A stretch of DNA of 12,311 bases. It comes from Baffinella frigidus (lineage: Eukaryota > Cryptophyceae > Cryptomonadales > Baffinellaceae). The notes beneath the pieces are model-generated. The model saw only the letters and a program-made list of their open reading frames with translations. It did no database searches and was not told where the DNA came from. The position numbers and the translations under genes were made by a program. Shown piece after piece: positions 1 to 8,700 of the stretch (the stretch's first letter is position 1; every line of letters starts with the position of its first letter). The stretch lies in NCBI GenBank assembly GCA_026770585.1, contig MU646975.1:133372-145682 (forward strand), given 5' to 3'.

Positions 1-52
1 AGGAGAGGGGAGGGGAGGTGGGGGGGCAGGGGAGGAGAGGGGAGGGGGCACG
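1..52 (+). repeat. G-rich purine tract
   Basis: Runs of GGGG and GGAGG make up nearly the whole first 52 bases. The + strand has many closely spaced G-runs and could form G-quadruplexes. No gene is evident here. The tract is cut by the window edge, so its full length is unknown. Confidence 0.7.
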
Positions 53-369
53 CACCGCTCGGAACGACGCTGTGCCCCTCGCCCTCGGGACAACACCGCC
101 GCAGCGGGTTCGGCTGCGCATCCACCAACCCTTCCCGCACCATCACCGCCACACAACACATTCCCAACAGAAACCGCGCTCCGACCCATCCCACGCGCCA
201 CCGCCCCTCCCCGAGCCTGTCAGGTCGCCGCGCTGCCGCCATCGCCCCACGGTCCTCGACCCTGTGCGCTGCTTGCACTGCAGCCCGCTTTGCAGCGCAG
301 CCTGCTGCTCCGAGCTGCGAGCTACCCTCCAGAGCTCACGCGCACATGCAGCCTGGATGGGGGTCTCTG

Positions 370-377
370 TGACGTCA
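370..377. promoter_or_regulatory. TGACGTCA palindrome (CRE/bZIP-type site)
   Basis: A perfect 8-bp palindrome TGACGTCA, the classic binding site of CREB/ATF-type bZIP factors. It lies about 550 bp before the possible signal-peptide start at 922. One 8-mer in a 12-kb window is only mildly unexpected, so the regulatory role is inference. Confidence 0.25.
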
Positions 378-606
378 GCGTGTTTTCGACTCAGGAACAG
401 GAGGGGCGATCAGTGCGAGGAAGTGATGATCGGGACAAAACTACGGAAAAGGGAAGGAGCGAGGAGAGAGAGGCGAATCCCACCTCGATTCAGCGACGCC
501 GCGCAGGCAGCGAGGGCAGTCTCCCCGCCCCCGACTGGCTCCTTTGAATCTCGACCCCACCCACGTCGAAGAGGCCCAACGAGGAGCCACCACCACCTTC
601 CTCGGC

Positions 607-614
607 TTTATAAT
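607..614 (+). promoter_or_regulatory. TATAA-like box
   Basis: TTTATAAT in an otherwise GC-rich setting, about 310 bp before the ATG at 922. It could be a core promoter element for a + strand gene starting nearby. There is no independent evidence for a transcription start. Confidence 0.2.
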
Positions 615-921
615 GGTTGTTTTACACGAGGGGTCGGAAAGGGGACCCCTCGTAACCGGTAGGGTGACTTGAATAACCCGGATCTGTGGACCGTTTTGAC
701 CATCAACTGCCTCGCTGGCATCTGCCCCCGATCGAATCAGCAGCCACAAGAGCGACGATGTGGCGTACATGAGCGCAAAAACCTCTCCGCAGAGAGCGAG
801 CACGCGCACCTTCTCCGTGCGGCCAATGTTCCTGGCCCGCTCTGCACCGTTTTGAAATACCCCCTCAAAGATCCTTTTGTGGCAACTCAAAAGACGCGGA
901 GTCGTGGAGGGATCCGAGGGG

Positions 922-1278
922 ATGAGGATCCGAGGCGCCGCCGCCCTGTTCCTACTCGCCGTGCTGGTCGTGGGTTCCGGGGGAGAGACAGGCGAGCACA
1001 CGCACATCCGGCTGTCGTCTCTCCCAATCTGCTGTTCGAGGCACGCGTGTCTGCGCGCACCGCGACCATCACCCGCCTCGAAGACGCAACATGCTGTCTC
1101 GGCTAGCGAGCAGCGTGCAACACGGGTGCACACGCTCCGGGGGGGCGGTGGAGACGCGCCGACGAGGGGCCAGATGGTCAATTTCGTCCTGCCCAAGGAC
1201 AGTAGCATCGCCCACCGCGACGTGGTCTACGACACCTGGACAGAGGTCCGCCTCCGCCAACCCTCAGAGCCTTACAGG
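922..1278 (+). CDS. Possible 5' coding region with signal peptide; product unknown
   Basis: From the ATG at 922 the translation begins MRIRGAAALFLLAVLVVGSG: a short basic start, a hydrophobic core of about 13 residues and a small-residue end, as in a secretory signal peptide or signal anchor. The frame stays open to a TAG at 1375-1377. The stretch 1174-1278 looks most protein-like (DVVYDTWTEVRLRQ); it follows a CAG acceptor-like site and ends at AGG|GTGACC, a possible donor. The part between (about 985-1173) is Arg/Ser/His-rich and may be intron. I recognise no family. It could be an independent secreted protein gene or the 5' end of the downstream ankyrin gene; phase does not connect it directly to the exon at 2638. 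Confidence 0.35.
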
Positions 1279-1313
1279 GTGACCGAAACCATTTCGCAGG
1301 TTCCAGTACAGAT

Positions 1314-1361
1314 CAAGGGCGATTTTGTCGCCCTCCCAGGGCGGTTGGTCGCCCTCTGCGG
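1314..1361. repeat. Two adjacent small hairpins
   Basis: AGGGCGA-TTTTG-TCGCCCT is followed at once by AGGGCG-GTTGGT-CGCCCT. The two stem-loops are diverged copies of one another, so this is a tandem duplication of a hairpin. Function unknown; it would fall in an intron or 3' region if the upstream coding call is right. Confidence 0.6.
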
Positions 1362-1644
1362 TTTGATGGCAGCGTAGATGCCCCCCACCAATTCCAGCCA
1401 CACGCACCAGAGCACTGCAGCCACGAGAGCTATGCGCACACACGAGCACACACATATCCCTGTTGGTCGGCTCAACACCTCTTAACAAATCCTTGGTATG
1501 GGATACGGTGTGGTATGTAGTTAAAAAAAATGGGTAAACATACGGTGACGTGGGACTGGCATCCCTGGATGCAGCGGAAACGCGACCTGGAAGCCGGGCG
1601 AACAACCGAGAGGGGCTCTGAGGACGTCTACTGGTCGCCCCGCC

Positions 1645-1727
1645 CTCCAAAGTTGACGCGTGTGTACCGCAAACCCACCATGTCAACTTCAGAATAGTCC
1701 GTCAACCCAACGGCAGAGCCAGAGCTA
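1645..1727 (-). mobile_element. CTCTGCCTCA-family short element, reverse copy (partial)
   Basis: CTCCAAAGTTGACG followed by ACCGCAAACCCA and GTCAACTT is the reverse complement of the interior of the element at 3796-3934. The segment ends GGCAGAGCCAGAGCTA, a diverged terminal sequence of the same family. It is shorter than the + strand copies and looks truncated. Likely a non-autonomous DNA transposon (MITE-like), because no coding sequence is present. Confidence 0.6.
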
Positions 1728-2102
1728 AGCTCCCAGACCTGCCCTCTCTAGTCTAGAATTTTGCTCGTTTAAGGTGCGAGAGGGGCACCGAGGACGTGTA
1801 CTGGTCAGCCCTCGGCCGCAGGCGAGAGGGCTGGAGGTCGGAGCGGTCGGGAACCCGGCCGCCAGCCCTCTCACGTCAACATCTTTCTCGGTTAATCTTT
1901 CCTTGATGTGTAGCAGGGGGGGTCGTGCGGCGAACCCCCCCTGGTGCTCATCCGCCAACCGTAAACAGCAAAGTGCGTCGCTTCAGAGGGCTAGTGGAGA
2001 GCGGGAGGCTGCAGTGGCCTCTCTGCCCGCGCCCCAGCAAGCTAGCACCTGCTCTCAACCGCGCTGCCAGGCCTGCCGCGCCGATCCTGCCTGAGAGCAT
2101 GC

Positions 2103-2223
2103 TCTAAACCCTAAACCCTAAACCACAAACCACAAACCCTAAACCCTAAACCCTAAACCCTAAACCCTAAACCCTAAACCCTAAACCCGGAACCCGGAAC
2201 CCGGAACCCTAAACCCTAAACCA
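2103..2223 (+). repeat. Telomere-like array (CCCTAAA)n, 121 bp
   Basis: Mostly perfect CCCTAAA units, with a short block of CCACAAA and a block of CCCGGAA variants. This is the plant/algal-type telomere repeat (TTTAGGG on the other strand). Unique sequence on both sides makes it interstitial rather than a chromosome end. Confidence 0.95.
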
Positions 2224-2365
2224 GTGAGACTCATCGCGTGGACGCTCCCGCGACACCCGCGAGCTGACACCAAACCTGCTATGTCAAAATGGACGTTGCT
2301 GGTCACAGAGCAGGCGTATATACCGCGCCCGGACTGAAACTACTACGAGTCCATCTATTCACCCC

Positions 2366-2403
2366 CCGTAGGCAATTCCGACGTCCCTAGGGATTTCCTA
2401 CGG
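2366..2403. repeat. CCGTAGG hairpin
   Basis: CCGTAGGCAATTCC pairs imperfectly with GGGATTTCCTACGG around a short loop containing CCCTAGGG. The CCGTAGG motif recurs in the foldback at 8276-8338, suggesting related sequences. Confidence 0.55.
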
Positions 2404-2408
2404 TACGG

Positions 2409-2520
2409 TTGTAAGGCACGTCTGATTTATACCAGGAATGTTCTCCATGTCCCGGAAAATCCCCGTAAAAGTACTATTACAAGGATTTTTCCTGGTACAA
2501 ACCGGACGTGTCTCACAATG
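2409..2520. mobile_element. Foldback element with TTTGTACCA arms
   Basis: ACGTCTGATTTATACCAGGAA near the left pairs with the reverse complement of TTCCTGGTACAAACCGGACGT on the right (about 17 of 21 positions). Weaker pairing continues outward, and the centre (GGAAAATCC to GGATTTTTCC) is itself an inverted repeat. It carries the TTTGTACCA motif (reverse, 2493-2501) shared by other elements here. No coding capacity; MITE-like. Confidence 0.55.
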
Positions 2521-2590
2521 TACTTGTGCCAGTAGTATTTTCGGTCCGGGTGCGGTATTCTCTGAACGGATGGCCAATGCGCATCACTTC

Positions 2591-2636
2591 ACCCTAAACC
2601 CTAGACCCTAAACCCTAAACCCCAAACCCTAAACCA
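2591..2636 (+). repeat. Telomere-like array running up to an acceptor
   Basis: CCCTAAA units with single-base variants. The array ends in CTAAACCAG, so the last unit itself supplies the CAG acceptor of the exon at 2638. Confidence 0.9.
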
Positions 2637-2637
2637 G

Positions 2638-2704
2638 GAGCGTGGCGGGGAGCGAGGCAGGGATGAAGGCAATTTCGGAGGACGAGGAGCGGCTGGCGCT
2701 GCAG
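2638..2704 (+). CDS. Candidate exon, acidic helical segment
   Basis: Bounded by CTAAACCAG| and CAG|GTTCGA. It takes one base from the previous exon, then reads 22 codons including MKAISEDEERLALQ, a charged helix-like sequence. It ends in phase 0, which fits the exon at 3346. Telomere-like repeat abuts it on both sides, which makes this 67-bp non-repeat island stand out. No family recognised. Confidence 0.42.
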
Positions 2705-5700
2705 GTTCGACACCCTAAACCCTATCATGCAAAAAGCTTACGTGAAAGGAGGACTATTTGGACGCGATTCCGTACAAAATTTATGATGGAAAACAATCTA
2801 GGGCTTTAAAAGTCCTAGAATTGCTTTCAAAATCGTTTTAGCGCTGACAAGTCCCCCTTTAGCGAGGGACTTGAGGTGCTCGTTGACGTAAGCTTTCGGC
2901 ATTACCCAACCCCGAAACCCTATCCCCCATACCCTACACCCCGAACCCCAAACCCGAACCCTCAAACCCTAAACCCTAAACCCCAAACCCCAAACCCCAA
3001 ACCCCAAACCTCAAACCCCAAACCCCAAACCCCGAACTCTAACCCCCAAACCCCACCCCCCAAACCCCGAACCCCACGCCCTAAAACCCAAACACAGACC
3101 CTGAAACCTACACCCTACACCCGAAAGCCCGAAAGCGAAAGCCTCAACACTGAACGGTAGACACACCACGCAAGAGTGTAGGGCAGAGTGGCCTGCAGGA
3201 GAAATAGCCAGATCTGGCTATTTTGAAAAGTTTATAAGTCAACATTCTCCGCCGAGAAAAATTAAAATTTCGGAAAGTTGATACAAATTCCGTGTGAACT
3301 GACTTGTTTTCCCAGGTCAGTCTTACACTCTTGCGTGGCACGCAGGCGCGAGCGAAGCGCGACCTGCGCGAGGCGGGGGACCTCCGCCCTGGCTCCCGCC
3401 GGTCGGTCCCTCTCCCCCCCCTTCCCGCCCTGTCTATCTCACGTCGACGTCAATTAACCCCCTTCAGAAATGAAGCTTTCTCCCCACAAGTGGCCGATGC
3501 GTGGTACACGTAATGGATGGCGGGGTTGGCAGGTACTCGGCGTGCGTGCGGCTCTGGGCTGCCTCTCGCTTCGGCCTGGAGGTCGCCCACCCAATCCACG
3601 ACAGGTTATGCATGAGTGAGAATTTCAAATGCAACGTTTCGCGCTCAAAGTGTTTAGTGGTACAAAAACATGTCATACCGCCGGGCAACGGCTCTGATTT
3701 TCAACACTTTTGGCGTGTTTTCCGCGTGAGAATCAACTTTACTCGTAGATTGTGTAGTTAAATAAAATTCCAACGTATGAACTGGCGTGGACCGTCTCGC
3801 TCTGCCTCACTCGGGTTGGCGGACTATGATTAAGTTGACTTGCTGGGTTTGCGGTGCAAATCCGTCAACTTTGGAGCAGAACAGAGCATGGGCTCACTAA
3901 ATTGGTGTGACTAAATAGACTGAGACAGAGCTAGAATGATTTCCCGCCGCTTTACTGACAGAGAAGATTTGTTCCAGGAATTAAATGAGTGTTAGATGTA
4001 CAGACCATACATCTGCATTTGTATCCCTTCCCTCGTACAGTAAGTATCCCGGAAGCTTGATGGGTGCAAGTAACGTGGGTACTAGGAAGGTAGATCTAAG
4101 GCTACCGGGAACCGGGTGTTCAAACACCCATGGCGTGAGGACGGTCCACTAAATCACTCGGTGACGAAGTGGATCTGGGTCATTCGATCGTCAATAAAGA
4201 ACTCTCTCTCTCTCCCGGGGGCGGGGCAGGAGGAGATGGATGCCGAAACCCGAAACCCGAAACCCGAAACCCGAAACCCGAAACCCGAAACCCGAACCCA
4301 GGAGGGGTTGTGGTGGTGCGCAAGGACGGGGCGGTCGGCGAAGTACTCTTGGCCCACCCCCATAGGACTCTGGAGCCGTTAGCTTCTCTCGAGGAGGAAC
4401 AGCTCCAATTCCCCATGGGGGTGGTATGTGGAAAAGCTGGTATCCGCTACCGAGCGAGGACGGGACACGATTTTAAAAACTTTAACCTGAATCCTGAAGG
4501 AAATGGACTTTTAAAATGAAAAGCCAGGACCGGAATCCTGGTCCTGGCTGTCTTACATGTGCCGAGTTGGCTCGACAGCGGCTGAATGAAAGACTCGGCA
4601 GGAGGAGATCGTGCCGGCGCTCAAGGACGGGGCGGTCGTCGACTTCCCCGACGAACGCTATGACACCGGTGTGCTGTCCTGCCCCCACCTTCCCTGCTGT
4701 CCTGCCCCCACCACCCCTGCTGTCCTGCCCCCACCTCCCCTCAACCCTCAACCCAAAAACGAACCCTCAACCATAAACCCGAGTCCCGAAACCATAAATT
4801 CAAACCACAAAACCGAAACATAAACCCTAAACCCTAAACCCTAAACCATAACCCATAACCCATAACCCATGACCCATAACCCATAACCCATAACCCATAA
4901 ACCATTAACTTCTTCTTCTTCTTTATTACCCTCAAAAAAGACCTCGAGAGAGCCCCCCCAGCCTTTTGAAAAGTGATCAACTTACTACTACTCTAATACC
5001 GCGATGTGGCGGGCGGGCTTGACTCCCTTCCCTTTGGAAGAGTGGAGCAAGGGAACGAACATCCAGCTGCCGCGGCATTTCTAATCACAACAGGCCCCTC
5101 AACGTGAGGGGAGACCATCAACAATAAGCCAGAACCCCCAAACCCCAACCCATAACCCCTGAAGCCTGATCGCCGCACCCTGACCCCACGAGCAACGCCC
5201 TCTCGCGCGAACGCTCGACCCTTGGCACGCACGCGGTTGATAGGAGGGGGTGGCGAGAGGACCCCTGGCACTTGGTCCTTGCCCAGCAGCCCTGAACTCT
5301 CAATGACGGGAGGGTTGGGGCCCGATGGCAGCGCTGCCTGGCTGCCGAGCGACGCACTGGGCCGCGGACCAGGACGAGCCTGAGTGCCTCCAGACCCTCG
5401 TCCAGGCATGCAACCCTCCCTTTCCTTCAGCTCTACTCGATGCCCAGAGGAGCTGTGTCCCACACAGTGGGCTTTGAAGACCGAAAATCCGGTCGAAATA
5501 TCGGTTAATAAGATGTCGTTGTACCGAGCAATTCTTAATTGGTACTACGTAAATAAAAGGACCGATATGCGAAGCCCACTTTGTGATGGGTGATGGGTGA
5601 TGCAGACGAGCGTCGAGCCTCGTGACTAGAGCGTTTGCGGTAAGTGTTGTCCGTTTTGGACGTGCGGTTTTCCGGTTTTCATTTGCTCCCCCCCCCGATT

Positions 5701-8700
5701 CATTTGTACCAGAGAAGTGTCCATTTAAAACATTCAACGACCTTTAAACATTTTAAAAAACCGGAAAACCGGAAAACTGTACGTCCAAAACGGACAACAA
5801 TTACCGCAAACGCTCTAGCTTTTCGAGTCTCCGTGTGCCAACCTGTTCCTGTCGCATGGCTGCTTGCGAGAGCCTCTGGCCGCTTCGGTGGCATGACTCA
5901 CAACCTGTTGGTCCGAGGGCTCACAACCTTTCGTGTGGCAGTGCGGGGCGTTCGTTGACGCGCGGACGTACAACGGCGACACCCCCCTCATGGCACCCAC
6001 CCGCCCCAAAGCCTAGCTCTGCCTCAGTCGGGTTGACTGATCGTTTCCACTCCACAATTTGACCGGTTTGTACCAGAAACCCGGGGAATCAACTTCCCGT
6101 CTCCTCGTTTGAGGAGACGGGATGATCTCAGGCAGAGCTAGACAGCCCCCGGAATCGCGTGAGACAGGCCCGCCGCGGGACAGATTCCGTGAGCAGGGGC
6201 AGATGAGGCCTGAGCGTAGTTGCTGGCGCGGAGAACTGTGCTTGGGAGTGACCAAGTAGAGCGCTGTTCACACCACCTTCGACTTTCTGCGTTACCCCTC
6301 TGCTCGCACTGCTTTCCGTCACTGCTCACGGAATCTCTCCCACGGCGGGCCTGTCTCACGCGATTCCCGGGGCTGCGGGGTAATGCCCCCTGCTGCTCGC
6401 AGCTGCTCTCCGAGAGAACACCGGCTGCACTCCGAGTGCGGCCGGTGTTCTCCGAGTGCAGCCGGTGCACCAGCGTCTGCTGCAGCGTCGCGATCACCAC
6501 CGCTCGACACATCGCCCGCGCAACGCACACACACACACACGCACACCCGCACCATATTGCTCACGTGTGAACCCGGGATCCGGCTAGTTGGAGGGGCGCG
6601 GGGGTGGCGCGGGGGCAGGCATAAACCCCAAACCCTGAACCCTGAACCCTGAACCGTAAACTCTCAACCTTAAATCCTAAAACCTAGACGCTCAACGTTG
6701 CGCCCTGAAGCCTCAACGCGAAGCAGGTAGCGGCGAGTGCGGGGAGCGGACGGGCGTGCCGCGCCCTGATCGCCCTCGGCGCCGACCCCACCCTGGACGA
6801 CGAGGTCCAGAAACCCTCCACCCTCCACCCTACACCCTACACCCTACACCCTACACCCTCCACCCTCCACCCTCCACCCTCCACCCTCTACCCTCCACCC
6901 TCCACCCTCCACCCTCCACCCTCCACCCTCCACCACCACAACAGCCAGGCTCTCGTCCACAGCTAGAGAGGGAGGGCAGTGATGGAGGACAACGAGGCCT
7001 AAACCCTAAACCCTAAACCCCAAACCCTAAAACCTAGCCCCTAAAGCAGGAGGGGTACACAGCGCTAGAGCGAGCAGTGATGGAGGGCAACCAGGAGGCG
7101 GCGGCCGTGCTTTTGGAGGCCCTCGAGCAGCGCGAGCAGTCCAACCTCGAAGAGTAAACCCTACACCCTACACCCTGCACCCTACACCCTACACCCTACA
7201 CCCTGCAACCTGCACCCTACACCCTACACCCTACACCCTGCAACCTGCACCCTACACCCTACACTCTGATCCCTACGCATCAATTTCATGTGGAAACATA
7301 TTTAATTGGAATAACCGTGTTGCTGACTTGTGGGTGGGTTTGGTTCTATGGTACAGCTTTATCGAGGCTAAGATGGCAAATTCCACCCTTAAGATAGCAC
7401 ACAAAGGTGTTTCCAGTTGATTATGTTTCCACTTGACATCTAAGTCTCTGCCTCACTTCACTCGGATCCAGAACATTTCGCGTAAGTCAACTCCCCCTGA
7501 AAACCAGCGCCTTAAGTCAAATGCCGGCCATGGTGGCAGGGTCCATCTAAACGAAATCAGGGGAAAGTTGACTTAGGTGAGCTGGTTGACTTAGCTGAAA
7601 TCTTGTGGCTCGGAGTGCACTTGGGTGGACTGACGGACGTTTCTCAAGTTGGCGTTCTGGGCGTGTGGTAAAAATGTCATCTCAAGGGAGGAATTTGCTA
7701 TCTTGCCCTCGACAAAGCTGTACAATAGCACCAAACCCACCTGTAAGATAGAAAAATGTAATTTAAATCAAAAAAAAATCCATATGAAATTGCTTGTCCC
7801 ACTGAATTGACCGAGTGGCGGCGCGCAGGCATATGACGCAGCTGGGGGAGATGTGGGTGCTCCACCACCGCGCGCGGAGACTACTATTCATTGATTTCTC
7901 GCTCTGCCTCACTCGGTTTGACAGGCTATTCTCAAGTTAACATGGTGGGCGTGTGGCGCCAACGCAGGAGCATGATCGCGGTGGGGCATGAGATGTCATT
8001 GCTTCGGAACCGCGTGCGCGCGGGGCTGCCCGTCGACCCTGCCGACACTGCCCGCGTCGATGACCAGGTCGCCTCCCCCCCACACACACCCTCCTTGCGC
8101 TGCCCCTTTCCTTAGGGTGTGGGGTGTAGGGTGCAGGGTGCAGGGTGCAGGGTGCGGGATTTGAAATGGTTTAGGGTTTAGGGTTTAGGGATCAGGTCGG
8201 GGCGCGCCCCCCCCCCCCCCGAAGACGCGTAGACTTGCAACCACGTGGTTAGTTACGCATGCGGTATTGTCTACAGTAGGCCGTAGGGCCTTGGGGGGGG
8301 TCCTATGAAACATAGGTCCTAGGAGCCCTACGGCCTACCGTAGGCGAGAAGGGGGAGGTGCGGGAAGACGCGTAGACTTGCATCCCCGTAGGCACACCCT
8401 CCCCGCGCCTCCCCCTCCTCGGAATAAAGCCATATATAATATAATATAATATAATATAATATAATGTAATATCATATCATATAATATAATATAATATAAT
8501 ATAACGGCCGTAACGGTGGTGGATACCTCCGCCGGAGAAGCGTCCTGGACACTCATCTTCGCAAAAGTAATAATCAATTGTTTTTGGCGCAACGAACTGT
8601 ACTGCACAAATGCTTTACTATTACTAGTATGACCCAATCGTGTAGTAACTTTTGTTGCCCCAAAGCAATTAATTAATGCTTTTGCGGAGAAACACCGTCA

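Larger units (their letters stand above)
53..921. other. GC-rich region without a supportable gene
   Basis: Several reading frames stay open on both strands for 60 to 250 codons, but this is expected at this GC content. The translations are dominated by Arg, Pro and Ser with no recognisable domain, and frames overlap on both strands. I see no splice-bounded exon with convincing composition. Two possible promoter elements lie here and are listed separately. Confidence 0.5.
1279..2102. other. Non-coding stretch with duplicated segment and element copy
   Basis: No exon here is firm. Positions 1605-1636 and 1775-1806 are direct repeats sharing GAGGGG then GAGGACGT-TACTGGTC. Between them lies a reverse-oriented copy of the CTCTGCCTCA element family. 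A weak exon-like stretch (about 1970-2095) is open in two frames without a clear donor, so I do not call it. Confidence 0.45.

Noticed and set aside
18-1208. Long open frames on both strands at the start of the window (+ 18-662; - 1208-441)
   Set aside because: At this GC content stops are rare; the translations are Arg/Pro/Ser-rich, overlap each other on opposite strands and show no domain or splice-bounded structure.
1925-2107. Exon-like stretch around 1970-2095
   Set aside because: Two frames are equally open and no good donor or frame link to exon 2638 was found.
2103-2223. True chromosome end
   Set aside because: Arrays are short, variant-rich and flanked by unique sequence and exons on both sides, so they are interstitial.
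2876-3160. Pro/Asn/Lys-rich 94-codon open frame
   Set aside because: It is only the translation of the CCCCAAA/CCCTAAA array.
4993-5463. Open frame of 156 codons on the - strand
   Set aside because: Composition is plausible in part, but it crosses a telomere-like remnant and lies inside the proposed intron of a + strand gene, with no recognisable domain.
8419-8426. AATAAA polyadenylation signals at about 8420 and 8800
   Set aside because: They belong to a duplicated intronic module followed by TATAA repeats, and coding exons continue in phase downstream.
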